Source: Coccinella septempunctata
Taxonomy: Eukaryota; Arthropoda; Insecta; Coleoptera; Coccinellidae
Reading direction: 5' to 3'
DNA: 64,000 nucleotides
Assembly: GCF_907165205.1 (NCBI RefSeq)
Contig: NC_058197.1
Span: forward strand, 13,713,266 to 13,777,265
This document shows positions 37,511 to 49,312 of the stretch, piece after piece. Under the pieces are notes generated by a model, which was given only the letters and a program-made list of their open reading frames with translations, was not told the origin of the DNA and did not search any database. A program made the translations under genes and the position numbers. The stretch's first letter is position 1. Every line of letters starts with the position of its first letter.

Positions 37511-37765
37511 TTGAACGTTTTTGATTCTCTCAAGGTGCAGATGTTGAAATCCGAAATATCCTATCCAACAAACTGGGGCTTCTATACAATCGAAACTGGT
37601 CGTAATCCAGTGACCACTGACCTGTTTCCAGCCCCAGCAGATCCGGTGAGCAACATATTCTGCACCTGCAGGAAGGGTTGTTTAGCAGCATGCTCCTGCA
37701 AAAAACCATTGAAGCCATTGAATACTCAGCGAATGTTCATATTGTCGAGGATCTAGTGGTTGCAG
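37511..37765 (+). pseudogene. Possible relic of a CXC-type cysteine-rich transposon-associated protein
   Basis: The frame contains 'ISYPTNWGFYTIETGRNPVT', then 'APADPVSNIFCTCRKGCLAA' followed by 'CSCKKP'. The order W-G-(W/F), a short link, P-A-P and a CxCxxGCxxxCxCxK cluster is one I associate with repetitive tesmin-like CXC proteins found in many copies in insect genomes. The second half of the cysteine cluster is lost. The assignment rests on motif memory only. No start, splice site or partner domain is visible. Confidence 0.4.
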
Positions 37766-40087
37766 GTAACGAGGAGTTTGATATTTCTGGACAGAGGCGA
37801 CCTTATTGTCTCTTTTCTGGAAGAGAATTCGATATAAAAGTCATTTGTCTGCTGCACATGTAAGCCCTCTGCTCCGAAACTTGCAAGGATGCACCTCTGA
37901 ATAATGTTTCTATTATTGTACGTATAAAGGGTGCTTTCAAAGGTGAGGTTTCTTTTTGACAGATGGCAGAACTCATCAAAATAAGTCGTTTAAAAAAAAA
38001 TGGTCTATATAGAATATCAGAGATGGCTGAGATACAACCCTTAGAAGTTCTACAAAATTTCATTGAATTTCAAGTACGGGACTGTGGAAGGTGACTCCGG
38101 CATCGCAAAAACGAAACGAAACATAAACATATGGCTGGCTGGACAATGAATGGTTCAGTATCAAGTTATTCATCGGATTAGATGCATCAGTGCACTTTTG
38201 AGAGAATCATAATTGTTGTATCGTGCAATTTAGGGTGAAAAAATAATGTAGAAAATCGAGGCAGTTTCTTGAAAGTGCTTATGTAACTTATGTTGAAAAA
38301 GTGCTATGATGTTTCCCTATTTCATCTCATTTTTACGACGATTGTTGGAATGTTCGAACAAGAAGATTGTGATGCCCAATGTGAAAAAATTCGTGAATAA
38401 TTTAGACGAATTTTATTGGTGAGATTTCGAAGTATTATTCTATTTTTTACACTTGTGTCCTAAGTCTCTTCTGTCAGTTGGTATAGAAATGATCCATTTC
38501 ATAAAATCGTGTAAGTTACTAAAAAATCATAAGAACAATTTGGCAATCGTAAGTTTCCATTTTCATTACCACGTAAATATCGAACGAGCCAATATCCTAA
38601 ACGAAACCACATGCTCGAATCAAGAGATAAATTTTTTCTCACTGCTTTGCGATAATTCAGCTAATGAACGGTCTAGGGTCGTATTAGGATCTATTTCAGT
38701 GATCATTTTAAATTTTGTTTTCAACTTTGTTATTTTGAAAGTTTTGTATAGGTTAAACGCTTTATTTTGACCAGTTTCACCTTCTGCTCAAAAAAAAGGC
38801 TTACCTTCGATTACACCCTGTATGTTTGAATGAGCATACGGTTTTTTCATTTTCATATGAGTAGACCCTTTGAGGCATAACCGTCAACGTCAATTCGATT
38901 AAAGAGAAGCAGTAATTTTTGCTGAAGTACTCGAATAGCGGACATGCACCTAAAATCTTTTAGAAAGTAGAAAAAAGTATATATCCTCGAATACGAATGT
39001 CAATTTGTCTTTTAAGCTGAGTTAGAAAAAATAACCTGATTTTGGCGATCGTTTGTGACTGAACGTTTTCCTCTTCTACGAAAGAAGTCAGAAACGAATT
39101 ATTGTCAGATGCCCTCTTCTGAGTGAAATTTGCAAAAAACAAAAAAAGGATAACAATTTCGAAGTTTTTTGGTCCTCAAAAATTAAGCCTTGGCCGAAAA
39201 TTGTCGCAAACTTCACTTTCTCTTCCTCCAACCCTATCACCCTCCAACCCTATCACCTTCCAACCCTAGCACCCTCCAACCCTTCACCCTCCACCCTTGT
39301 TGGACTTTCGATTTGGTATTATTTCTCCAAAATGGACCTTAGAATTCCTTATGGGAATTTACATGTAAAAACTAACCTTATTGTGCTAGAACACTTGTTG
39401 CTATACTACTTATTTGGTATGCCCTACGTCACTCGAAATCATCATTTCCAGCTTGCCTGGGCTAATATAGAAGAATTTTCCGACGCTTTGATCGAGAAGC
39501 TGTGTTGCTAACGGATTCAATTAAGGATCCGGTCGCTCGGATAACGACCGTCGCGTACTCATTTCGCAGATCTTCGACGGTTCATTACCGGGATTAAAAC
39601 TAACGCTTCGGAAAAACGCGATACGCCCAGTTGACCGGCGCCCGGTGTCGTGTCGCTCCAGCGGCCGCTACTCAATCACGTTTCATATTTCACGTTCGCG
39701 CGGTAACGTTACTGACGGCGCATTGTTTCCAGAAGGTACTACTTCATTCCTGAAGTGGAACATAGAAATATCGAGAAACGTTCTTTTTTCCACCCGCGGA
39801 AACGTTGAACCGCGCGAAGGTCTCGACGAGTGGGACGCAACAAGTTGGCTCTGGACCGTATACGCGTCGCTATCGCGAGATCGATGCGAGAGCGCGTCGG
39901 GGATGAGGGTTTTGACAGTGGTCGAAGTGGAGCTTCAGGCGAGCCCGATACGTGGCCGATGCCGTTTACACTTCGATCAGAAGACACCTCTCGATTCCCT
40001 ACGGCATTCCCATGCCAACAGAGAATCCTGACTGTGTGAATCTAGAACTCTCAACGTGGCTTGGCTATCCTTTGTTGAAGACCCTTA
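37766..40087. other. Gene-free sequence upstream of the Psc array
   Basis: Mostly AT-rich, with a transposon tip-like 'ttacaccctgtatg' near 38810. 39480-40030 is GC/CpG-rich. It is the nearest GC-rich block upstream of the Psc coding exon, so it could hold a 5' untranslated exon or promoter, but I cannot fix a splice donor or start site. The open frame 39645-40031 shows no protein motif. Confidence 0.35.
39225..39296. repeat. 16-bp minisatellite
   Basis: About 4.5 units of 'cctccaaccctatcac' and close variants, starting at 39225, 39241, 39257, 39273 and 39288. Confidence 0.85.
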
Positions 40088-41371
40088 AACAGCCAGTGTC
40101 TCTGTCTGTAAGATGGGGCTGTCGTGACCAAGAAGCTTAGGAACCCTCAATTTTGGCCCACACACCCCATCGTCTCTACCTATATGACAATATCGTACAT
40201 CTGACTCTTTTGAAATGTAAACAGCTTGGCTGTAAGATGGGGCTGTCGTGTTCAAGAAGCTTAGAAACCCTCAATTTTGGCCCACACACCCCATCGTCTC
40301 TACCTATATGACAATATCGTACATCTGACTCTTTTGAAATGTAAACAGCTTGGCTGTAAGATGAGGCTGTCGTGTTCAAGAAGCGTAGAAACCCTCAATT
40401 TTGGTCCGCACACCCCAACGTCTCTACCTATATGACAATATCGTACATCTGACACTTTTGAAATGTAAACAGCTACTGTCTTCGGCTGTAAGATGGGGCT
40501 GTCGTGTTCAAGAAGCTTAGAAACCCTCAATTTTGATCCGCACACCCCAACGTCACTACCTGTATGACAATATCGTACATCTGCCTCTTTGGAAATGTAA
40601 ACAGCTAGTGTCTTAGGCTGTAAGATGGGGCTATCGTGTTCAACAAGCGTAGAAACCCTCAATTTTGGCCCACACACCCCAACGTCTCTACCTATATGAC
40701 AATATCGTACATCTGACTCTTTTGAAATGTAAACAGCTAGTGTCTTTGGCTCTAAGATGGGGCTGTCGTGCCCAAGAAGCTTAGAAACCCGCAATGTTGG
40801 CCCACACACCCCAACGTCTCTACCTATATGACAATATCGTACATCTGACTCTTTTGAAATGTAAACAGCTAGTGTCTTTGGCTGTAAGATGGGGCTGTCG
40901 TGTTCAAGAAGCGTAGAAACCCTAAATTTTGGGCCACACTCCAACGTCTCTACGTCTATGACAATATCGTACATCTGACTCTTTTGAAATGTGAACAGCT
41001 AGTGTCTTTGGCTGTAAGATGGGGCTGTCGTGTTCGAGAAGCGTAGAAACCCTCAATTTTGGCCCACACACCCTAACGTCTCTACCTATATGACAATATC
41101 GTACATCTGACTCTTTTGAAATGTGAACAGCTAGTGTCTTTGGCTGTAAGATGGGACTGTCGTGTTCAAGAAGCTTAGAAACCCTCAATTCTGGCCCACA
41201 CACCCCAACGTCTCTACGTCTATGACAATATCGTACATCTGACTCTTTTGAAATGTAAACAGCTAGTGTCTTTGGCTGCAAGATGGGGCTGTCGTGTTCA
41301 AGAAGCGTAGAAACCCTCAATCTTGGTCCGCACACCCCAACGCCCCCCAACCTCCACGACAATATCGTACT
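40088..41371. repeat. 124/132-bp tandem array abutting the Psc coding exon
   Basis: The anchor 'gtaagatggggctgtcgtg', or a variant, occurs at 40108, 40232, 40356, 40488, 40620, 40752, 40884, 41014, 41146 and 41278. The steps are 124, 124, 132, 132, 132, 132, 130, 132 and 132 bases. The shorter early units lack an 8-base piece ('agtgtctt'). The last unit ends near 41370, only 32 bases before the acceptor-defined exon start at 41404. Because 132 is a multiple of three, the minus strand is open for long stretches (40300-40974 and 40922-41389) with a 44-residue peptide period. A 2-base deletion near 40935 separates those two frames. I treat the peptide as a by-product of the array. Confidence 0.97.
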
Positions 41372-41430
41372 CCCGACCCTTAACCTCATCGTTTCCGTTG
41401 CAGATCCCGCTCTGACCGACCTGACACGTC

Positions 41431-41686
41431 ATGGAAGCGCTGCATCCCAAGCGGGAGCTCCCCCAGCCCGAGCAGAAATCGCCGGCGATCGCTGACGAGC
41501 GGAAACAATCCACCCCGACACCGGAGGGCCAGCAGCAGCAGCAGCAACCGGCGTCCACGCCGGAGGAGACCGCCACCCAGCTCCATCAGAAGGTTAAACT
41601 GAGGGACGTCAACTCTTCCCTCACGTGCGAGCTGTGCAAGGGTTATTTGATAGATGCCACCACTATATCGGAATGTCTTCATTCGT
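41431..41686 (+). CDS. Psc: Posterior sex combs-like PcG RING protein, first coding exon
   Basis: This exon encodes residues 1-85 and the first base of codon 86. The exon begins at 41404 after the acceptor 'cgtttccgttgcag'. A TGA at 41422-41424 in the same frame makes the ATG at 41431 the first possible start in this exon. Residues 1-54 are polar and rich in Pro, Gln and Glu, with six Gln in a row at 34-39. Residues 56-85 start the RING finger: 'VKLRDVNSSLTCELCKGYLI', Cys66 and Cys69, then 'DATTISECLHS' with Cys82 and His84. The donor is 'cgt|gtgagt' at 41687. In other insects Psc is a PRC1 subunit that partners the RING1 homologue Sce to ubiquitylate histone H2A and compact chromatin. The choice of Psc over other PCGF proteins rests on the RING and linker wording. 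The N-terminus is much shorter than in Drosophila Psc, and an upstream coding exon cannot be ruled out for an alternative transcript. Confidence 0.9.
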
Positions 41687-42429
41687 GTGAGTATATTTCA
41701 TCTTTCTTTCTTTTTTCCAATTTTTCTTTAGTTCAGGGAGAAGATTCTCTTTCAATTTTTGAGGTTTAGAACTTAGAGGGGTAATCTTTCAATTTCTCTT
41801 GTTGTTATACTGATATCATTGCTACCTTCTTTTTAGCACACTTTCACGTGTTCAATTTCGTCGTGTTGAATGTTTTTGACCAATCAGTCACTGTTAAAAG
41901 AAAAGATTCACCGTCAAATACTCCACAGAGAAAGAAGATCGTGTATGAAATGTTATACCAACAGCTATAACACGACTTTGGTCGGCATACGCCTTGTAGC
42001 GTGGCCATAGTAGCAACGATCGGAGATTTGACGCTTAACAACAATAAAAAGTTCCCGACGAGATCTCGTTGAGACCTTATTAATCCTCGCGCGTTATCTC
42101 CCCGCATTCGTCATCATCTCCAAGTTCATAACGGATAAGAGCCGAGATAAGATCGATGAGGAATCTTGGTCCTATATGTATGTCCAATTATATCGGTCTA
42201 GACGCCTTGAGGTTATTTATGCCCGGGCGATCAGTCGCAGTGATTATTCCTCGTGCATCATCGTACGACCCTTGGGGATGTACTCGAGACCCGCATCTCT
42301 GTCCCCTTCGACGTCGTCGATATTCGGAGTGCGTCACGACGCGATGGGCGTTCCACTCGAACTCCGTCGAATACTCCCATATGTACGTGACGGCGACACC
42401 GCGTCGATCTGACGTAAGACGTGTCGGAT
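41687..42429 (+). other. Psc intron 1, unique 5' part
   Basis: Intron 1 runs from the GT at 41687 to the AG at 44606-44607 (2921 bases). Its first 740 bases are unique, with a moderately CpG-rich stretch at 42040-42430 that has open frames on both strands but no exon support. A regulatory role is possible. Confidence 0.6.
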
Positions 42430-44520
42430 TTGGAGAGTTGAAGGGTGGAATCTTGACCAGCTGGCCACCCATTTAAAACCTATAAAACGATATAACCTTC
42501 TTACAACTACTATACTATACTTACTACAGTACTGTATAAATTCAATTTTTGGGAATTACCTTCGTTTTCGGCGAATTAACGTCAAAGAAACGTTTTTCTC
42601 TGGTAGGAAATGAACGTACGTTGTCAGCTTAGTGTTTTTTAAGAGTTTTTTCTCTGTAGTGAATGTATTAGTTTAAAATTGGGGTTGAAAGTGACATATT
42701 TTAAACGGTTATGTGAGTAGAGATAAGGAAAACGTATTTTCAACGTATCGGATATCGGGAAGTTTGAGAAAGTAATTGATATTTATTTTGAAGTGAAGAT
42801 GATATACGTTAAAATCCGTTGCTGTTATATGGAGCTAATAACCTTTGTCACAAGATTATTGAAACGATGATATAATAGGGAAATTGTTGTATGATAAACG
42901 TATAAATAACGTTGATCCAGTATTTTGGCGTTTGCAATAGATTCATTGTTTGTATGAAACATTGGGAAAGCTGAAGGGTGAAATCTTGACCAGCTGGCCA
43001 CCCGTTAAAAACAGTTTCATATCGAACGTCGATATAACCTACTAACGTTACTGTAGAAATTCAATTTTTGGGAAATACCGTCGTTTTCGGCGAATTAACG
43101 TCAAAAAAACGTTTTTTTCCAGTAGGAAATGAACGTATCTTATCAGCTTAGTGATTTTTAATAGTTTTTTCTTTGTATTGAATGTATTAATTTGAAATTG
43201 AGGGTTAAAAGTGACATATTGCAAACGGTTGTGTGAGTAGGGATAAAGGAAACGTATTTTCAACGTATCAGATATCAGGAAGTAGGAGAAAGTTATTGAT
43301 ATTGATTTTGAAGTGAAGATGATATACGTTAAAATCCCTCGCTATTATATGGAGCTAATAACCTTTGTCACAAGATTATTGAAACGATGATATAATAGGG
43401 GAATTGTTGTATGATAAACGTATACTTAACGTTGATCCAGTATTTTGGCGTTTGCAATAGATTCATTGTTTGTATGAAACATTGGGAAAGCTGAAGGGTG
43501 AAATCTTGACCAGCTGGCCACCCGTTAAAAACAGTTTCATATCGAACGTCGATATAACCTACTAACGTTACTGTAGAAATTCAATTTTTGAGAATTACCG
43601 TCGTTTTCGGTGAATTAACGTCAAAAAAACGTTTTTCTCCAGTAGAAAATGAACGTATATTCACAGCTTAGTGAGTTTTAAGAGTTTTTTCTTTGTGGTG
43701 AATGTATTAATTTGAATTTGGGGATTAAAAGTGACATATTGAAAACGGTTGTGTGATTAAGGATAAAGAAAACGTATTTTCAACGTATCAGATATCGGGA
43801 AGTTGGAAAAGTTATTGATATTTATTTTGAAGTGAAGATGATATACGTTAGAATCCGTTGCTGTTATATGGAGCTAATAACCTTTGTCACAAGATTATTG
43901 AAACGATGATGTAAAAGGGGAATTGTTGTATGATAAACGTATAATTAACGTTGATCCAGTATTTTGGCGTTTGCAATAGATTCATTGTTTGTATGAAACA
44001 TTGGGAAAGCTGAAGGGTGAAATCTTGACCAGCTGGCTACCCGTTAAAAACAGTTTCGTATCGAACGTCGATATAACCTACTAACGTTACTGTGTAAATT
44101 CAATTTTTGGGAATTACCGTCGTTTTCGGTGAATTAACGTCAAAAAAACGTTTTTTTCCAGTAGAAAATGAACGTATATTCACAGCTTAGTGATTTTTAA
44201 GAGTTTTTTCTTTGTAGTGAATGTATTCATTTGAATTTGGGGATTAAAAGTGACATATTAACAACGGTTGTGTGAGTAAGGATAAAGAAAACGTATTTTC
44301 AACGTATCAGATATCGGGAAGTTGGAAAAGTTATTGATATTTATTTTGAAGTGAAGATGATATACATTAAAATCCGTTGCTGTTATATGGAGCTAATAAC
44401 CTTTGTCACAAGATTATTGAAACGATGATGTAAAAGGGGAATTGTTGTATGATAAACGTATAATTAACGTTGATCTAGTATTTTGGCGTTTGCAATAGAT
44501 TCATTGTTCGTATGAAACAT
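42430..44520. repeat. Four-copy tandem repeat of about 520 bp in Psc intron 1
   Basis: The anchor 'tgaagggtgaaatcttgacc' occurs at about 42439 (one variant base), 42972, 43492 and 44011, giving units of 533, 520, 519 and about 510 bases. Each unit includes 'cagctggccacccgttaaaa', 'ttaccgtcgttttcgg', 'gaattaacgtcaaaaaaacg' and 'ttgatccagtattttggcgt'. The first unit is the most diverged and holds an extra 'actatactatacttac' segment. The array stops 87 bases before exon 2. No coding potential is seen. It makes up about 70 percent of the intron. Confidence 0.95.
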
Positions 44521-44607
44521 TCCTCCGTCGTTATAAACGTTGCGGTTACGTTTAATGTCGAAAAGCAATGGTAGAAACACGATTGAGTCACGATTTTTCT
44601 GTTGCAG

Positions 44608-44698
44608 TTTGTCGAAGTTGCATCATCAAATTCCTGCAGGAGAACAGTTTCTGTCCAGTCTGCGAGGTTATCATCAACAAGGCGAAACCGAACCTGAA
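44608..44698 (+). CDS. Psc: Posterior sex combs-like PcG RING protein, second coding exon
   Basis: The acceptor 'tttttctgttgcag' ends at 44607. The exon (91 bases) supplies the last two bases of codon 86 (Phe), codons 87-115 and two bases of codon 116. It completes the C3HC4 RING: 'FCRSCIIKFLQENSFCPVC' gives Cys87, Cys90, Cys101 and Cys104. With Cys66, Cys69, Cys82 and His84 from exon 1 the spacing is C-x2-C-x12-C-x-H-x2-C-x2-C-x10-C-x2-C. The 'EVIINKAKPNLK' stretch after the last Cys is closer to insect Psc than to vertebrate BMI1 or MEL18. The donor is 'ctgaa|gtgagt'. The exact phase match at both ends is strong evidence that this is a real exon, although its own reading frame is short. Confidence 0.92.
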
Positions 44699-45276
44699 GT
44701 GAGTATTTATGCGTCTCGAATTTTCAGCGTCCGATTACCTTATCCTAGAATAGTGCGCACAGGTACCGAGGTGTAACTTGTCGAGTGATCGTCAAAACTC
44801 CCGACCGACCAGGCATTCCGAGGAGAAGGAAAGAGCGCAAAAAAAAACGGACCAGCCGGTCCCCCGCTATCGAGGAGCCACCCACGCGTGGCAATAAAAC
44901 AGTCGGTTATCATTAGGGCTCCGTTCATACGTACGTCGTTCGTATTAATGACGTTAAAGGGGATAAAGAGGTTTCTCCCATGTGACGCATCCGCGACGAC
45001 GAGGCACGTGTGCGCTCGTGATTTCGGGTGCACGAGCTTGTCGATCCAACGAGGAGGTCCGTAGATCTCGGTAGATCGACTCCATTGGATTATTGACCTT
45101 ATTTTTTGACAGGAGAATGTTCTCAAGTAGGAACATTGCTTCGACCTTCGCGCGTTGGTCGTTGATTTAAGACGAGGTGGCGTGGTGACCAAGTGTCGAG
45201 TGAATCTCCGAAGCTTATGTGAACAGAATGCAGCTGGAATTGGGTAGAGGCGGAGTGAAAGGTTGTTGATTTAGGG

Positions 45277-45950
45277 AGGTAATTGCACTGCGACCTTAAT
45301 TAAGGTCTATTGTGTCATCATCAGAGCTGTTCTTGCCAAAACGTAGTCTACAGCTCACCCTCCAGTTCTAGAGTTCTGCTGAACTTCAGTATCTGGGACG
45401 GCTTCAAGGAGGTAGCTTTCTCTCTTCTACAAGTCTCTTGTCCAATGCGTTTTTCGCGTTGGCTAGCGATGGCGAGGCATTCTGCCGCCAGATGCTTCGG
45501 AGTTTCATCCTTCTTCTCACAGAATCTGCACTCCTCATCGTTTTCTGTTAGATCCATTGCTTCCTGAGCCATGCCCAGTAGGAATTAAGTGGGGAGGTGT
45601 AGAATATTCTTGCTGATATCCAAATACTTCTTAGATTCCGCAACATTGAAGGTAAATTTACCCATAACACAGAAAGTTTTAGGCCACTGAAAGGCGAAGG
45701 TATTGGCTCCTCCGACCCAGACCGAGCATACCTTGTTTTTCTTGCCTAATTCTCCTAACTCTAATAAGTTTTCTCCGACGTTTTCTCTCTCCTACCATCT
45801 CGAATTGGATTATATTAGACCTCAGTGCTTCAATCGCAGCCTGACTGTCAGACTGTCAGACTATGTCACATTTCTGATAGTTACTTCCAAAGTTCATCTC
45901 CACACATCTTTTACGTGAGCATTTTTTTTTGAGTTAGGACTACGGTCTCC
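45277..45950 (-). mobile_element. LINE family A relic: RNase H and cysteine-rich C-terminus
   Basis: In minus-strand translation the order is 'SDSQAAIEALRSNIIQFEMV' (RNase H active-site region), a broken middle, 'MAQEAMDLTENDEECRFCEK', 'KDETPKHLAAECLAIASQRE' and 'KPSQILKFSRTLELEGEL'. The 3' untranslated part reaches 45277. Stops and frameshifts separate the blocks. This copy lies antisense to Psc inside intron 2. Confidence 0.8.
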
Positions 45951-46439
45951 CTTTTACATTCTTATTTTCCACTTGGTATCGTCGTGAAGGTTTTCCCGAT
46001 GCTAGTTTTCTTCAGTATCTCGTCACTGGAAAGGTTCGCCTATGAGATGTATTTAGTCAGAGATGACCAAGCTCACTGATTCCTGATACTCTTATTGACT
46101 GTACATTTCCTGGATAGTCTCAGAATCGCCTCATGGGCTTATCTATTTGTCACAAGAGGAAGAGGTGTGAGATCTGTAATGTTTCCAATGCCCTAGTTGG
46201 ACAAGTTCCAGCGATTCAAACACAGGATAACCTTTGTGTTCTATCGAAATGATAAATGGATGCTTAATCATGCAAGTTGTGGCAAATCGCTAGCCATTTT
46301 GCCTTGATTATCTATCACGCCACCGCTGAGATCCCTGGAATCACACTGCCAGGGATATCTGCTGACATGAGAGTGCTGTAATACCATGAAGCAACTGGTC
46401 AGAGGCAATAAAGTGACTCTACTATCGGTATATATAACG

Positions 46440-46900
46440 GGAGTTGAACAACCGAATAACCCTTTAGAGAAACACCTATGGACTCACTCAGTCAGAGAAA
46501 TTCGTTATGATTTCATCGACCTGCACTAGAAAACTACTGAGGCTGTCACGAGCTGAGCTTCGGGTGATGGTGAAACTGCTGACAGGGCACTGTCGGTACA
46601 AATGATATTTGTACTCTGTCATATCATTTGTACCGTATGGAAAAGTCGGCAGCTGAGATTTGTAGGCTCTGTGGATCAGAAGCAGATACATCTAAAAACA
46701 TGGTATGGAAGTGTCCAGAGCTTGCTGGCCTAAGAACTATCCGTATGGGAAAACCGGTCCTGGATATTCACTAGGTAACGGCCATGGCTCCTTACGATGT
46801 TGTAGGTTTTATGAACACCATTGACGACCTCCTTGGGTTCAAGGAGGCTTCAACGATGCCACTGGCCTGTTGGTGCCATTGGACTCAGATGACCAGATGG
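46440..46900 (+). mobile_element. LINE family A-like relic, C-terminal region
   Basis: Plus-strand blocks include 'RKLLRLSRAELRVMVKLLTG' and 'HCRYK'. After a local duplication or inversion around 46590-46630 come 'MEKSAAEICRLCGSEADTSK' and 'NMVWKCPELAGLRTIRMGKP'. This is the usual RNase H-to-zinc-finger C-terminus of R1/Jockey-type LINEs. A short perfect inverted repeat around 'caaatgatatttgtactctg' suggests a secondary rearrangement. It is inactive. Confidence 0.7.
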
Positions 46901-47329
46901 TAAATACCTTGTACCTTTCTATTACCTCGTGAGCATCCACGACTTCTATGAATAGTTCGCAGGCTAGTTAGTTCTGGGGTTTGTCTCTTTTTCCCATGAA
47001 GTGTCTTGTCAGCAGTCCCACTATTACCCGAAGCTTCACGAGCTTTCTGTTGTAGGCCGGTAATAATACGTATGTTCAGGAATGTCCTTCATGGGGTTGG
47101 TGGACCATTGTTAATCCTTGAGTATCTTTCCACAATGCCCTGGCACCCATAGAAGAGTCACTTCTTTGCCTCTGCTCAATTTCCTAATGTTATAACGACA
47201 TTCTCATGTGAGCAGAGGCCATGGTTGTGTAAATTCAGTGTCCTCAGTGGAGCTTGGCTGTCCGTTGGTGTGACGCTGTAATTCATGATGTAATTGTGAT
47301 TTGGTGTTCGTTCTTGCGTCAGTATTGAA

Positions 47330-47760
47330 CCGAAAACTCGTACCGTTGTTCCTCGGCAATCGCGACGAGCAGCAACTACGAAGTTTTCGATGTTTGGCAA
47401 GTTGCGACGGCTTGTCAACTCGCTGATTTCGCCCGCGCGGCGTAGCGACGCGAGGGACGCTCTCTTTTCGGCGGGGGGGTGGCGGCGGCGTCGGTGCGAA
47501 AAGCGAAAACGGCGCTCGCGTTATTGATGTACGCGGTGCGTTGGCGCGTGCGCAGCGGCGGCGCTCCCGGCAGCACGTGGATTACTCTCTCGTTACGTTC
47601 GCTTTTCGGTGCACGACGACGTGTTTACTCATTACGCGACCCGGCGACGTCGAGATCCTCTTCCATAGGAGTATCGGTTGCGACGCTAACCGGTAACCCG
47701 AACTTTGTTTATGTCTCGATCTTCCTTATCGAATGTCGCCTCGAAACCGTCGCTTTGGTA
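47330..47760. other. Strongly CpG-rich block in Psc intron 2
   Basis: 47420-47600 is among the most GC- and CpG-rich stretches of the window ('gcgcggcgtagcgacgcgag', 'tggcggcggcgtcggtgcg'). Composition alone suggests an internal promoter or regulatory island. The plus frame 47479-47916 is open across it without a recognisable protein motif. No splice signal or start can be assigned. Confidence 0.4.
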
Positions 47761-47807
47761 ACGAGAAAGCGCCTTCTGCTCACGGTAAATTTGTTTCACG
47801 GATTGAC

Positions 47808-47965
47808 ATTGCTCTGCGACCTTGAGTTGTATTGTACACCAGTCGTCAGAGCCGTTCTTGACATCTACTGCTCGCCCTCAAGGTTCCCAGTCAAAGGCAT
47901 TTTCTGCATCTTCTGAAACACTTCAGGGTTTTCACTCCCAGTCTCTGGAACAAAAATAATAAAAA
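47808..47965 (-). mobile_element. Short 3' end of LINE family A
   Basis: The stretch parallels 45280-45430: 'ctgcgaccttgag', 'tcagagccgttcttgac', 'gctcgccctcaaggttccc' and 'ctcccagtctctgg' match in order and orientation. No coding part beyond the last codons is present. Confidence 0.55.
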
Positions 47966-48039
47966 AATTTAAATAATCGATATGTTCCTGCGTAAATTCT
48001 TGCACTAATTTGTGAGTAGTAAATCAGATGGAAAAAATG

Positions 48040-48760
48040 GAACTTTATGGTGAAACTTCGTTACGTTTCCTAGTTCCGGAGCTATGAGAACGTTTCCAAC
48101 GAGGTCACTGGAGATCATTACGGATCTCACACGGCTACATCTTGTGATCGATAGATTAGCCCATGAGACCACCCTAAGAATATCCGGGAATGTACAGGTG
48201 GTGGGAGAATTAGGTGTCGAAGAGGCTATGCTTTTCTGACAGGGTACATCTCATCGGCTAATCTTGACAGTGACGAGATGATAACGAAAACAAGCGTCGT
48301 GAAAGCATTCATTACGAGGAACATTGAGATAGATTGGCTCACTATCGCTAGATTGTTGCCCAAGCGTCTTTCGGATAGATGTACATATTTACATGCGTAC
48401 TTATCGCTAGCTGGTCAGAGGATCTACAGATAATGTTGGACAACAAACAACGAGACTGGAACACCCCCAAAGTTCCAGTTTCTAGTACGAGATGAAAGAA
48501 GTGTTTGGGTCTTAGCAAGAACTGAAACTGGAACATGCTACACCTCCTCACTAGATTCCTTACAGGCTATAGCCGCCTTAGAAAGCATCTCATGAGAATT
48601 GGCCTAGTTAAAACTGTGGGAAGAAGGGTAAAACTTAAGATCAACTGGTGACGAGAAACTTGTAACTTGCCCAAAGCCTTCCCAGATACTGGAGGGCATT
48701 AGAAATCCCGAACTGGAGGGCTAGCTGCAGACGACGTAGTGGCGAGACGAGCCAATAGAT
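48040..48760 (+). mobile_element. LINE family A-like relic, RT C-terminus to RNase H tail
   Basis: Plus-strand blocks are 'GAMRTFPTRSLEIITDLTRL' with 'HLVIDRLAHETTLRISGN' (the conserved region after the RT thumb), then 'LLTRFLTGYSRLRKHLMRIG', the C-terminal RNase H/zinc-finger lead-in. The middle carries deletions and stops. It ends near 'ccagatactggagggcatta', the equivalent of 'KPSQILE' in the other copies. Confidence 0.7.
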
Positions 48761-49312
48761 CTTAAGTCGATGCAAGTCAGTGCAATGCAATCTACCGCCC
48801 TACAATGGTCCTCGTAGCTATCTACTCTTCCGTACCCCCTACGTGACCCCCATCATTGGCGTAGTAAACTCGTACCTCGTGGGTTCCGCGGTGATCGATA
48901 GCGACCCAGATTGAAACGTTTTAATATGTCACTGGGGCGGTCCCGCCATCTTCACCCATATCCGACGACCCCTCGGCGTGTCTACCCTTCCGTCGACCTA
49001 ACCCCGAATACGTTCTCGAGCCCCGCTAAAATATTCATGGAGAGAGGACCGAGGGCCGCCCCTCACCTTTCCGCCACTGGAGAACAGTCGAGATCGCTAC
49101 CGGCCTAGCCTGCTCGTCGGAGCGAATAAAAAGAGGCTTCGTAAGCGATCATTATTATATCGACACTCGAAGATATTGGGAATATCCCCTAAATTGTCAA
49201 ATATTGACCGGTTATTATGTCTGCACTTGGCCGTGTGGCAGCGGGGGGTAGAAGTACCTACAGAAAAAGTGTGGGGTCTTTCACGTCGTAAACCCATTAA
49301 GGCTGTACCTAT
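48761..49312. other. Unassigned GC-rich stretch in Psc intron 2
   Basis: 48780-49110 is GC-rich with short frames lacking homology. The rest has no recognisable feature. Confidence 0.35.

Noticed and set aside
40300..41389. Long minus-strand open frame with 44-residue repeats as a new protein gene
   Set aside because: The frame exists because most array units are 132 bases, a multiple of three. It breaks at a 2-base deletion, has no splice or promoter support and no known domain.
47479..47916. 145-codon frame as an alternative Psc exon
   Set aside because: It sits in a CpG-rich block and runs into a LINE tail; no acceptor/donor pair with the right phase and no PCGF motif were found.
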